64,000 bases of DNA from Methylobacterium sp. C25 (GTDB taxonomy: Bacteria > Pseudomonadota > Alphaproteobacteria > Rhizobiales > Beijerinckiaceae), in contig NZ_JAAUVI010000011.1 in assembly GCF_021352225.1 (NCBI RefSeq), forward strand, positions 62,001 through 126,000. Reading direction: 5' to 3'. This document shows positions 50,771 through 59,844 of the stretch, piece after piece. The translations under genes and the position numbers were made by a program. Below the pieces are notes generated by a model. That model saw nothing but the letters and a program-made list of their open reading frames with translations. It was not told the origin of the DNA and made no database searches. The first letter of the stretch is position 1, and every line of letters begins with the position of its first letter.

Positions 50771-53029
50771 TCAGATGTCCTCCCCACGCAGGGGCAAAGT
50801 GAAGAAGAAGGTCGCGCCTTCGCCGAGCTTGCCCTCGGCCCAGGTGTGACCGCCGTGGCGTTCGACGATCCTGCGAACGTTCGCGAGCCCGATGCCGGTC
50901 CCCTCGAACTCCTCGACCCGGTGCAGGCGCTGGAAGACCCCGAACAGCTTGTCGACGTAGGCCATGTCGAAGCCGACGCCGTTGTCGCGAACGTAGAAGA
51001 CGGCCTCCCCGTCTTTCGGCGGAAGCCGCCCGAACTCGATCACAGATTCGGTGCGGTCGCGGCTGTATTTGAGGGCGTTCGAGAGCAGGTTCTCGATGAC
51101 CAAACGCAGCATGAACGGATCGGCATGAGCCCGACCGAGCGGGCCGATCTCCCAGCGAACCTTGCGCTCGGCAGGGACGTCGCGCATCGCCTTGCGACGC
51201 TCCTCCTCGACCAGGGCGTTCATGTCGCCCGCGATCCGATTGAGAGTGTGGCGGCCCATCTGCGAGAACGAGAGCAGGTTGTCGACGAGCGTCCCGGCGG
51301 AGAAGGCTGCCTCAATGATGGTGTCGACGTAGTGCTGACCCTTCTCCGACAGGTTGGCGCCCTCGCGGGTCTTCAGCAGGTTCGAGTAGCCGACGATGTG
51401 CCGGAAGGGCGCCCGCAGATCGTGGCTGACCGAATAGGAGAAGGCTTCCAGCTCCTTGTTCGAACGTTGGAGTTCCTCGCTCATCGCGGCAAGCTCCTCC
51501 GCGCGACGCAGCACGATTCCGATGACCGAGGTTCTTAGATCCCGGGCTGCATCGACCTCCGGTCCTGTCCACGGCAGAGCGCGGCCCTTCAACGTCTCCT
51601 TCCAGATCTCGAAGGATTTTCGGGGGTGCAGGCGGTCGGGTTCGCCGTCCGCGCCGGGCGTGACAGCCTTGACCGGGTTGCCGCCCCACTTGACCGTCCG
51701 CACCACTTCCGGCCTGAACCAGAGGATGTAGCTGGCGTATCTCTTGGAGACCGAGATCGCGAGCAGGCCGCTGGCCCTGTCGGCGAAGGCGTCCGCCTCC
51801 GGCAAGAGTTCGGACATCGACTCCTCCGCGAAGACCTCGACCTCGTCGGGCCGGCTCGCGAGCCAATCGTAGAGGGTCCTGACCTGCGTCTCGGTGGGTG
51901 TGCTGCCGATCAGGCGGCAGCGGTCGCCGGTGACGATGGCCGCGCCCGCCGCGTTCGCCAGCGCCATGACGTCGTCGGGGTGATTGAGCAGACCGTCGAC
52001 GAAGCTGTCCTCCTCGGCCATGAAGCCGAGCAGCCGGGACTGGACCGCCCCGAGGGCGAGACGCTGCTCGGCCTGGGCGCTGCGCTCGTTGGCGAAGAGT
52101 TGCAGGGCGAAGATCTGGGTGAGGAAGTCGCAGGCGTTGCGAGCCTGCAGCGGCACGCGGCGCGGCTCCCGGTTGTGGCAGGACACAAGCCCCCAGAGCT
52201 CGTCATCGACGAGGATCGACACCGACATCGAAGCGCCGGTGCCCATGTTGCGCATGTACTCGACATGCACCGGCGAGACCGAGCGCAGCACGGATTGGGA
52301 GAGGTCGAGCGGCTTTCCGGCTGGCGTCAGCGCCGGCTGGATGGGCACCGGCACGTATCCGGCGTCGGGAATGATGCGCAGTCGATTGCGGCGATAGAGC
52401 TCGCGCGCCTGCACCGGGATGTCCGTCGCGGGGAAGCGAAGATCGAGATAGGACGGTAGGGTGTCGTTGCCGTCCTCCGCCAGGACCGTGCCGTGCCAGT
52501 CCCGGTCGAATCTGTACACCAGAACCCGATCGAAGCCGGTGATCGAGCGGACGTCCTCCGCAACAATCGCGCAGAGATCTTCGATGGAACGGGCAAGCCG
52601 CAGGCGCTGCACGAAGGCGCGCAGCCGCGGGGAATGCGCGTCGAGGCCCGCATCGACGTCGGGATCAGCGACCTCTTCCAATTCGAGTACGACCAGATCG
52701 CCGACGCGGTGGGCCGCAACCTCGTAAGTCTGGCATGCCGCATCGCCGCCGAGCGTCACCGTGCGCAGATAATGGGCCCCGTGATCTTCTGTCGGTGGGG
52801 CATCGAGATAGCGACGGACGACGGAGACCAGTTCGGGAAGCGCCGCATCGAGACCCGAGCCGGCGCTGGCCGCCGCAGGCGCGTTCGCACTCGCCTGTGC
52901 GATCACCAGGCTCCCGGCATCGAGCGTGAGCAGGAAGCCGTGAGGCTGCACGCTTCCGACGATATGGATGGGTTCGCGGTCGCAGGCCGTCAGGTCAAGC
53001 CGCGGCGCTGCGTCGTACCGTCGATCCAA
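50771..53029 (-). CDS. bphP: bacteriophytochrome histidine kinase
   Basis: The 752-residue protein has biliverdin-binding Cys16 in LTACDREPIHIVG, PAS, GAF with FPATDIPVQAREL (PxSDIP-type motif), PHY, then HisKA (FSYSVSHDLRAPFRHI) and HATPase_c (ENLLSNALKY; GTGIGLANV). The chromophore reports red or far-red light and controls the kinase. It heads an operon with a response regulator and a hybrid kinase. No heme oxygenase gene is nearby. Confidence 0.95.
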   Translation of the reverse strand: MDRRYDAAPRLDLTACDREPIHIVGSVQPHGFLLTLDAGSLVIAQASANAPAAASAGSGLDAALPELVSVVRRYLDAPPTEDHGAHYLRTVTLGGDAACQTYEVAAHRVGDLVVLELEEVADPDVDAGLDAHSPRLRAFVQRLRLARSIEDLCAIVAEDVRSITGFDRVLVYRFDRDWHGTVLAEDGNDTLPSYLDLRFPATDIPVQARELYRRNRLRIIPDAGYVPVPIQPALTPAGKPLDLSQSVLRSVSPVHVEYMRNMGTGASMSVSILVDDELWGLVSCHNREPRRVPLQARNACDFLTQIFALQLFANERSAQAEQRLALGAVQSRLLGFMAEEDSFVDGLLNHPDDVMALANAAGAAIVTGDRCRLIGSTPTETQVRTLYDWLASRPDEVEVFAEESMSELLPEADAFADRASGLLAISVSKRYASYILWFRPEVVRTVKWGGNPVKAVTPGADGEPDRLHPRKSFEIWKETLKGRALPWTGPEVDAARDLRTSVIGIVLRRAEELAAMSEELQRSNKELEAFSYSVSHDLRAPFRHIVGYSNLLKTREGANLSEKGQHYVDTIIEAAFSAGTLVDNLLSFSQMGRHTLNRIAGDMNALVEEERRKAMRDVPAERKVRWEIGPLGRAHADPFMLRLVIENLLSNALKYSRDRTESVIEFGRLPPKDGEAVFYVRDNGVGFDMAYVDKLFGVFQRLHRVEEFEGTGIGLANVRRIVERHGGHTWAEGKLGEGATFFFTLPLRGEDI

Positions 53030-53424
53030 TACAGGGTACCCTTGGATTAAGCGAACTTAGGAGGCTGACGGGCGATTGAAGTCTAGCATTCGGTTTGTGG
53101 CCTGCCTACGCTCCACAGGCGTACCAAAAGTGCTTGCCCCGGGCCGAAACGTCACATCCATGTGATCATAGAAGCAGCGACCGGCAACCACGATGCGATT
53201 TTCAGCATTTGTATCAAAAGATACGTAGAGATACGTGCGTGAGCCTGGACGCGTGGCTCATGCGGTCCGATGCAACTAGGGTGTTACTGTAAATCGACGG
53301 TTTGGCACTTCACCAATCGGCATCGGCAGGGCTGCGCCCAGGCTATGCTGCGTTGACGATGCCAAGAGCGCAATTGGTCCCCTTATTTCCGAGAACAACG
53401 GTTGGTCTGGGTCGTTGAGCCGAC
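53030..53424. other. intergenic region upstream of bphP
   Basis: About 395 bases, GC below the average of the window. It should contain the bphP promoter; no motif is clear. Confidence 0.4.
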
Positions 53425-53655
53425 ATGACGAGTGACGGTGTCCACCCGGATGTAGGCCTGGATCGACTCTGTCGCCTAATCCGGGCGACGATGGCCATCG
53501 AGCACGCGGGCTTGGGATTGCTGTCTGAAATGCTCGACGACGGCGACAATTTTCCGCCGGCAGAGGCCAAGGAATTGGTGGACTATATCCATCGGCATCG
53601 CGTTGGGATGATCAAACAGCGGGCGTTGGCGGGCGCACTCGGGCTCGACATCTAG
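53425..53655 (+). CDS. hypothetical protein (76 aa)
   Basis: MTSDGVHPDVGLDRLCRLI and DYIHRHRVGMIKQRALAG suggest a helical protein. No family recognised. Codon use is normal. Confidence 0.5.
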   Translation: MTSDGVHPDVGLDRLCRLIRATMAIEHAGLGLLSEMLDDGDNFPPAEAKELVDYIHRHRVGMIKQRALAGALGLDI

Positions 53656-54016
53656 CCGCGACGTTCTAACCAGTTGCGGTTTTCGGATAAAATTGGCTGG
53701 CAAGCGTCCCGGATTGAAGTCTGCTTCCCAATGCCTGCTATTCGAAAACAGCCCAACGGCTCGCGGCCAAACAAGACAGAGAAGCGGCTTTTCGAGGTTC
53801 GACGCTGGTTGTCCGAGAAATGCTCGGCTGCTTTGGGCGCGTGACGAGAGAAGCCAAAAATTGTCTCCCGTATGGCCCTGCTATTGGTAAGTCCACATAC
53901 CCCACAAGACGATGTGTGAGGATGTGACACCGATTAACATTTTTTGCGCGGCGAGGGAACGAAGCCGGGGGCTGGCGCCTTTCACGCAGCCTACTCAATG
54001 GGCAAAGGAGACAATA
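53656..54016. other. intergenic region
   Basis: Lower-GC stretch with overlapping frames on both strands and no convincing gene. Confidence 0.45.
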
Positions 54017-54421
54017 ATGCGTCGCATCGCTTTCGCCGTCATGGCCGCAACCATGTTGGTAACCCCAGTCTTTGCCGAAAGCGCCAAGCCAGTCGCCCCG
54101 CCCGCCGAGGTTAAGTTCGCAACGGCCCCCCCGACTGCCGTGCTCAGTTACAACCTCATTGGTCTCACGGTGGTCGATGGGTCCAACAGTACGGTCGGTG
54201 AGATCAAAGACTTGATCGTCAACGACGGCAAGCTGGTCGGCTACATCCTCTCGGTCGGCGGATTTCTTGGTATGGGCGAGCACTACGTCGCGGTCGAGCC
54301 GTCGTCTGTCGGTCTGACATACGACGAGAGCGCGAAGAAGTGGGTGGCTTCGGTCAACACCACCAAGGAAAAGCTGAAGGAAGCCCCTCAATTTAAATAT
54401 GAGGGCAAATTCAAGCGCTAA
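54017..54421 (+). CDS. exported PRC-barrel domain protein
   Basis: After an AAAGGAG RBS the ATG at 54017 starts a signal peptide (MRRIAFAVMAATMLVT, cleavage after FA). The mature protein has the PRC-barrel pattern GLTVVDGSNSTVGEIKDLIV and VGGFLGMGEHYVAV. PRC-barrel proteins bind RNA or other proteins; exported ones in this group are of unknown use. 134 residues. Confidence 0.85.
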   Translation: MRRIAFAVMAATMLVTPVFAESAKPVAPPAEVKFATAPPTAVLSYNLIGLTVVDGSNSTVGEIKDLIVNDGKLVGYILSVGGFLGMGEHYVAVEPSSVGLTYDESAKKWVASVNTTKEKLKEAPQFKYEGKFKR

Positions 54422-54431
54422 GAGATCGGCG

Positions 54432-54456
54432 CCCGGGAGCGCTTAGCGCTCTCGGG
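54432..54456. terminator. strong hairpin after the PRC-barrel gene
   Basis: An 11-bp stem with one G-T pair and loop TTA starts 11 bases after the stop. No T-run follows, so it may act as a Rho-dependent end or 3' stabiliser. Confidence 0.4.
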
Positions 54457-54489
54457 GCATCTCACTCGGCTAATGTCGCCGGTTGCCGG

Positions 54490-54924
54490 ACCGAGTGGGT
54501 CGCCAACGCTGAAGAGGCGCTGGAGAGGCTCGGGGTCGACGGGAACGGGTTCGAGGTGGTGTTCTCCGACGTCCTGATGCCAGGCATGGGCGGCATAGCC
54601 TTGGCCAAGGATCTGGAGCGCCGTCTGCCGGACCTGCCGGTGATCCTCGCTTCAGGCTATAGTCATGCCCTCGCGCAGGACGGAGCCCAAGGGTTCGAGT
54701 TGCTACACAAGCCTTATTTGGCCGAGCAACTCGCGAGGGTTCTGCGCGAGCGCCGACGGACTGCAGGCCCTGGGACGGTGGTCGTGGCGGATGCCGATTT
54801 GATTAGTGTTTCGACTACTGAGATTCCAACCGGTGAAGGTCGCGATCGTGTCCCAGCCGAAGCTGCTTCCGGCATGCCTGATCCGGAGAACGATTGGTCG
54901 CCTCCGGCTCCGATGTCGGGCTGA
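54490..54924 (+). pseudogene. orphan receiver-domain fragment
   Basis: The frame reads EWVANAEEALERLG, then VVFSDVLMPGMGGIALAKDL (phospho-Asp) and FELLHKPYLAEQLARVL. This is the second half of a receiver domain of the kind found at the C-terminus of hybrid kinases. The first beta strand with the acidic pair is missing and no kinase precedes it. The last ~50 residues are unlike a receiver. A GTG at 54556 could start a short product. Confidence 0.65.
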
Positions 54925-55085
54925 CGATTGCCGTCTGAGCAGACGAGCCGATGCCTCGGTCCGAAGTGGCACGGTAGGTTATCGGGATCGAGGCTTCGAA
55001 CGTGACATTTCTTTTAGAATTCCTGTAAACAGACCCTTCCGCTTTTGTCCGGCTAGCATCCGGCTTTCGCCTGCGAGATGCTCGG

Positions 55086-56246
55086 ATGAATCACATCAAA
55101 CCCAGCTCGGTTTCGTCCGATCTGCTGACCGCCGAGCGTGAGATCCTGACGCGCGTCGCGGCGGGTGGCGCCCTCACGGATGTGATGCGTGACATCATTC
55201 TGATGATCGAGGCGCCGTCGCATGGTGAGATGCTCGCATCGATCCTTGTGACCTCCGAAAACGGCAAGCAACTTTTCGAAGGCGCTGCACCGAGTCTGCC
55301 CGCAGAGTACAACGCTGCCGTCCACGGTATCCCGGTCGCACTTGGCGTCGGCTCGTGCGGTACCGCAGCGTTCACGGGCGAGCCCGTCATCGCCACCGAC
55401 ATCGCCACCAATCCGCACTGGGCCGATTACCGAGAAATCGCGCTTGCCCATGGCCTTCGCGCCTGCTGGTCCATGCCGATCCTCGCCGCCGATGGTCGCG
55501 TACTCGGGACTTTCGCGAACTACTACCGTGAGCCGAGGGAGCCGACGGAACGCGACCTCGAAGTCATCAGCATGGTCACGCGGACCGCCGCGATTGCCAT
55601 CGAGCGCACGCGCAATGAAGTGGCCAGGGAACGCGCCGAGGAGCAACGCATCCTCCTTCTTCGCGAATTGAACCATCGAGTGAAGAACGTTTTCACCTTG
55701 ATCGACTCTCTGCTCCTGATGAGCGCGCGATCCGCGACGAGTGTCGAAGCTTACGCCCAAGCGATCCGAGGGCGCCTCTATGCCCTCAGCCGGGCGCACG
55801 AACTGGTTCAGCCGGGATTGGCCCAGTCGGAGGTGTCAGACCCAACCGACGTGCCGCTCAAGCAGGTCGTGAGTGAATTGCTCGCGCCGTACGTCCAGGA
55901 TGGCACCGAAAAGTTCATGCTGGCGGGATCGGATGACGTCCTCATCTCGCCGCGGGCCATCACCGGCATTTCGCTAGTGTTGCATGAACTGGCGACGAAC
56001 GCCGCAAAGTACGGCGCACTCGGGCATCCGGACGGCAAACTGCTGGTCTCGTGGAGCCTGGCCGAGATGCTCCAGATCGAATGGTCCGAGCGAGGCGGCC
56101 CCGTACCGGCCGCCCGCGGCGCCAAGGGCTTCGGATCAAAGCTGATCCACCGTACGGTCGAGGGACAATTCCAAGGGAAGATCATCTATCGATGGGAACC
56201 GCACGGGCTCGACATCATGATAAGCCTGCCTGTTGGTATGCTTTGA
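55086..56246 (+). CDS. GAF-domain HWE-family sensor histidine kinase
   Basis: The 386-residue protein has an N-terminal GAF domain (PVALGVGSCGTAAFTGEPVI, CWSMPILAADGRVLGTF) and a C-terminal HWE/HisKA_2 kinase with ELNHRVKNVFTLIDSL, HELATNAAKYGAL and the WxExGGP-type motif IEWSERGGPV. It is cytoplasmic. In Alphaproteobacteria HWE kinases often feed the PhyR general stress response. No response regulator is adjacent. Confidence 0.93.
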   Translation: MNHIKPSSVSSDLLTAEREILTRVAAGGALTDVMRDIILMIEAPSHGEMLASILVTSENGKQLFEGAAPSLPAEYNAAVHGIPVALGVGSCGTAAFTGEPVIATDIATNPHWADYREIALAHGLRACWSMPILAADGRVLGTFANYYREPREPTERDLEVISMVTRTAAIAIERTRNEVARERAEEQRILLLRELNHRVKNVFTLIDSLLLMSARSATSVEAYAQAIRGRLYALSRAHELVQPGLAQSEVSDPTDVPLKQVVSELLAPYVQDGTEKFMLAGSDDVLISPRAITGISLVLHELATNAAKYGALGHPDGKLLVSWSLAEMLQIEWSERGGPVPAARGAKGFGSKLIHRTVEGQFQGKIIYRWEPHGLDIMISLPVGML

Positions 56247-56463
56247 TCGAGAAGTTAAAGAATCACTTAGGCAAAATTCCTCCTGAAAGACATGTCTAAC
56301 CTATTGCACTGCTCGGATCAGAAGCTTGGTGCCCATATGCGTAACAGATGGCGATCCAAAGCTTCCCTGAAACCAGACGTTTGTTTTGCCGAAGTTTCGT
56401 CGGCCGTGCGCCCCTGCCGAACAGTTAGACTTTGACAAAGCCGACAACAATATTTGTATCGAT

Positions 56464-57270
56464 CTACATGAATCGATCCGCTCCGCCGGATGCCTCGATC
56501 GTGTCCCCCGTGACGAATCCATTCCGGCTGGACACCAGGAAAGCAGCGATGGCGGCGATTTCCTCGGGCGTACCGGCACGGCCGATCGGCGTCATCTCGG
56601 CGCCGACCCGGGCGAGGACCTGGTCATCGCTGAGTCCAGCCATCTCGGATCGATTGCGGCGGACGGCCGGAAGCATGTTGTTGGCCCAGTTGTCCGTTGC
56701 GACTGCGCCGACCCCGATCGCGTTGACCAGAATACCTGCGGACGCAACTTCCAGCGCGAGCGACTTCGTCAGGTTGTTGATTGCCCCGCTGAGCACATGC
56801 GAGACGAAGAGCTTGGGGTTCGGATAGATCCCGCCGATCGAAGACATGTTCACGATGCGGCCCCATCTCTTCTCACTCATGTGCGGGATGGCGGCCTTGC
56901 AGAGGCGGCGCATCGAGACGAGCTTCAGCATCGTCATCTCGTCCCAATCGCTTTCGGACGAGGTCATCAAGCCGCCGGCATGCGCACGGCCGGCATTGTT
57001 CACGAGGATATCGAGAGAGCCGAAGGCGGAGAGGGCTGCATCCACGATCCGATCGGCTGCCGCGGCGCTGGCAACGTCGATCGCGAGCGAGGCGACCTTT
57101 GCGTGGCTCTTCTGCTGGAGTTTCGCCTCGGCGGCTTCGAGCCGGTTGTGGTCTCGCGCGACGATTAGCACGGAGGCACCGTTCGCCACGAGTTCTTCCG
57201 CGACTGCGAAGCCGATGCCGGTGCTGGCGCCAGTGACAATGGCTGCGCGGCCTGTAATGCCGAGTTCCAT
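56464..57270 (-). CDS. short-chain dehydrogenase with altered active site
   Basis: The 268-residue SDR (ATG 57270, AAGGGAA RBS) has TGASTGIGFAVAEEL, NNAGRAHAGG and the serine in IVNMSSIGGIYP. Where YxxxK is expected before the NLTKSLALE segment it has SHVLS, so both the catalytic Tyr and Lys seem missing. It is the last gene of the ring-cleavage operon, 20 bases after the MFS transporter. It may be a non-redox lyase/hydratase-type relative or use other residues. Confidence 0.85.
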   Translation of the reverse strand: MELGITGRAAIVTGASTGIGFAVAEELVANGASVLIVARDHNRLEAAEAKLQQKSHAKVASLAIDVASAAAADRIVDAALSAFGSLDILVNNAGRAHAGGLMTSSESDWDEMTMLKLVSMRRLCKAAIPHMSEKRWGRIVNMSSIGGIYPNPKLFVSHVLSGAINNLTKSLALEVASAGILVNAIGVGAVATDNWANNMLPAVRRNRSEMAGLSDDQVLARVGAEMTPIGRAGTPEEIAAIAAFLVSSRNGFVTGDTIEASGGADRFM

Positions 57271-57290
57271 GACAATTCCCTTGTTTTCGA

Positions 57291-58562
57291 CTAGTTCGGA
57301 AGATGTGTATTCTTGGTTTCCGGCAGAAAGTAGAGTGCGGCCAGAGAAAGAAAATACAGACAAGTAAGAGCCAGGACGGTAGGTTGGTATCCGCCTAGAC
57401 TGGAGAAAATAAATGCGGTCAGGACAGGCAGAGGAAAGGCGACAAGGCGGCCCAGGTTGAACACGACTCCTGAAGCCGTTGCCCGAATGCGTGTCGCGAA
57501 CAGCTCGGGCAGATAGATCGGCATCCATGAGAACACGCCGAGCGTGAATATTCCGAGGATGAAGACTGCGATCAAACTCGGCAACAATGCCGGCGGAGCC
57601 AAATACATCAGGATGCCGGATAGAATGGCGCCTCCGAAGACGCAGGACATGTACCGCTTGCGTCCGAGCGCCTCGGCCAGGAAACCGGCCGAGATGTAGC
57701 CGACGATGGCTCCTGCATTGTAGACGAGGGCGCTTATGCTGGCCCAGGTCGCGGCGTGGCGGCCCTCCTTGGCGGCGATCGCGCCGATGAAGGGGCCCGT
57801 GAGCGCGCTGATCGCGTAGAAGACCGACACGGTCACGGCAGCCATGACGAGGGTCGCGATCGCTCGCGAACGGGCTTCCCGGTCCTGAAGCAACTCGATC
57901 ACGGTGAAGTCCCGCTTGATCGATGCGGATCGCCGCTCTGCAGCCGCCTCCTGCCAGAGCTTCGATTCACCGACCTCGCGACGGATGTAGATCAGGGCGA
58001 TCGCCGGCAGGACGCCGATCACGAACATCAAGCGCCATGCTTCGGGTCCGAGCGGCTGGATCAACAGCCACAAGCCCGCAGCCAGGAAGAAGCCGAACCC
58101 ATAGCCGGACTGCATGACTCCGAGCGCCTTCGCTCGGGCGTGGTCCGGCCAGGTCTCGGCGACCAACGCCGTGCCCGTGCTCCATTCGGAACCGAGAAAC
58201 AGCCCGGTGAGAAAGCGCAACGTGATCAACGCGCCGATCGAATAGCTGGCGGCCGTCAGCGCGGTGAAAGCGCAGTAGCCGGCGATCGAGATCATCAGCA
58301 TCTTCTTGCGGCCGACATAGTCCGCCAAGATGCTTCCGATGACCCCTCCGACCGCCCAACCGGCGAGCGTGGCGCTCAATGCGGTGCCGATGCTGAGCCT
58401 CACTTCATCGGGGCCTGCGTTCGGGATGAGCGAGGCGATGGCCGCGCCGCCGACGAGGATGAGGGTACTCGTCTCGAAACCATCGAACATCCAACCGATG
58501 AAACTGCTGGTCAGCACGCGTCGTTGAAGGGGCCCGATACGACCGTCACCTGCCTGGGTCAT
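57291..58562 (-). CDS. MFS transporter, aromatic-acid/sugar-symporter type
   Basis: The 423-residue protein has 12 hydrophobic segments and the MFS signatures ADYVGRKKMLM (loop 2-3), RFLTGLFLGSEWSTG and ALGRKRYM. The GRKKML and RFLTGLFLG motifs fit the aromatic acid:H+ symporter group. Next to the LigAB genes it probably imports their aromatic acid substrate. Confidence 0.92.
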   Translation of the reverse strand: MTQAGDGRIGPLQRRVLTSSFIGWMFDGFETSTLILVGGAAIASLIPNAGPDEVRLSIGTALSATLAGWAVGGVIGSILADYVGRKKMLMISIAGYCAFTALTAASYSIGALITLRFLTGLFLGSEWSTGTALVAETWPDHARAKALGVMQSGYGFGFFLAAGLWLLIQPLGPEAWRLMFVIGVLPAIALIYIRREVGESKLWQEAAAERRSASIKRDFTVIELLQDREARSRAIATLVMAAVTVSVFYAISALTGPFIGAIAAKEGRHAATWASISALVYNAGAIVGYISAGFLAEALGRKRYMSCVFGGAILSGILMYLAPPALLPSLIAVFILGIFTLGVFSWMPIYLPELFATRIRATASGVVFNLGRLVAFPLPVLTAFIFSSLGGYQPTVLALTCLYFLSLAALYFLPETKNTHLPN

Positions 58563-58619
58563 GCGTCCTCCCGTCCAGTCTTCGCTGGATCGCTCGTGTT
58601 GTCCGCCGATGGTGCGGCT

Positions 58620-58886
58620 TCAGTTTTTGATTTCGGCCCGCATGCGTCGGTTGAAGACCGGAAGAGCGAGCCCGCAGATCTCGAACCTGCTGAGGATCAG
58701 GAGCAGAAACGCCGAGGCGCCGTGCCGGTAGAGCCAGCCCACGTCGCCGGAGAGGACCGCCTCCCGCTCCCCGAGGCTCAGCGGCACGGTCGCCAGCGCG
58801 GCCGCGGGTTCGGACTGCATCCGCGCCCGAAAGGCGGCGTCATGCAGGATGCGGCGACAGAGCTTCTCGACGTGATAGGCACTCAT
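58620..58886 (-). CDS. LigA-type small subunit of extradiol dioxygenase
   Basis: The 88-residue product (MSAYHVEKLCRRILHDAAFRARM, LSLGEREAVLSGDVGWLY) matches the helical LigA family (protocatechuate 4,5-dioxygenase alpha chain), which caps the active site of LigB. It overlaps ligB by four bases, giving co-translation of the two subunits. Confidence 0.88.
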   Translation of the reverse strand: MSAYHVEKLCRRILHDAAFRARMQSEPAAALATVPLSLGEREAVLSGDVGWLYRHGASAFLLLILSRFEICGLALPVFNRRMRAEIKN

Positions 58887-59728
58887 TGGTCGACCCCTTT
58901 CGGGGTCCAGGCCGCGAAGGCGTTGCCCAGTTCCGGCTGATTGACGAGGATGTCGGGCGTGGCCGGGCCGACCGCGCCGAGCGCGGCTATCCAGGTGAGG
59001 AGCTCTCCGGCCACGTTCCCGGCTTCGAGCATCCGTTCCTGGCTCGCCGCCTCGATCAGGGTCTCGATCTGTCCGGTCCGGATCTGATCGAGCACCCAAC
59101 TCGCCCAGTCCGGGTCGGGGACGCCGAAGGTCTTGTTCTCGAAGGCGCGGGGTCCGCCGATCTCGAGGCTCAGTGAACCGCTGGCGAGGATGGCGACCCG
59201 CTGCTCGCTGCTCCAACGCGCTATCGCCTCCGCCAGCGAGCGGCCCAGGCGGTGGCAACGGCGGCTGCTCGGAAGGGGCGGGACGATGCAGTTGATGAAG
59301 ACCGTGACGATCGGAACCGACATCTCGGGCGTGAGGAAGTGAAGCGGAACGAGGTGCGCATGGTCGAGCTGGAATTCCAGCGAGCGCGCGACATCGAACT
59401 CGTCCGCGACGAGGTGGCCGAGGAGATGCCGGGCGAGATCGGAGGCGACCTTGACCTCGTACCAGGGCATCTCCGGTGTCTGGTCACTCGGTCCGGCCGT
59501 ACGGTCCGCCAGCCCGATCGCGAAGGTGGGCCAGTTGTCGAGAAAGAACGTGTTGAAATGATCGTTGCTGATGGAGACGACCACGTCCGGGCGTGCCGCT
59601 GCCAGATGGTGTCCGATCTCGCCGAAGAGGCGCGCCGTTTCGGAACGCTCTCCATTCGCCTTCACCTCGGCCACGAAGCTTGGAGTATGCGGCACGACAT
59701 AAGCTGCGACGACGTCCGCCAAGAGCAT
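58883..59728 (-). CDS. LigB-type class III extradiol ring-cleavage dioxygenase
   Basis: The 281-residue protein has the iron-ligand histidines expected for LigB in VVPHTPSFV and SNDHFNTFF, plus FQLDHAHLVPLHFL and a second subdomain. It opens an ortho-dihydroxylated aromatic ring (protocatechuate, gallate or relative) with Fe(II) and O2. It is the first gene of the operon ligB-ligA-MFS-SDR. The exact substrate is open, since no hydrolase or decarboxylase of the 4,5-pathway is included. Confidence 0.9.
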   Translation of the reverse strand: MLLADVVAAYVVPHTPSFVAEVKANGERSETARLFGEIGHHLAAARPDVVVSISNDHFNTFFLDNWPTFAIGLADRTAGPSDQTPEMPWYEVKVASDLARHLLGHLVADEFDVARSLEFQLDHAHLVPLHFLTPEMSVPIVTVFINCIVPPLPSSRRCHRLGRSLAEAIARWSSEQRVAILASGSLSLEIGGPRAFENKTFGVPDPDWASWVLDQIRTGQIETLIEAASQERMLEAGNVAGELLTWIAALGAVGPATPDILVNQPELGNAFAAWTPKGVDQ

Positions 59729-59844
59729 CTGCTTTCATGACCGGCCGGCACGGGGCGTGCGGCAACGGGAGACAGATGCGTTTCACAGCTATGGGGTTTG
59801 GAGTCTTTGGCGCTTCGTTTCAGACTCCTGAAAAAGCAGGTGGC

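Noticed and set aside
53652-53930. 92-residue minus-strand frame
   Set aside because: No RBS, mixed composition, and it conflicts with equally open frames on the plus strand.
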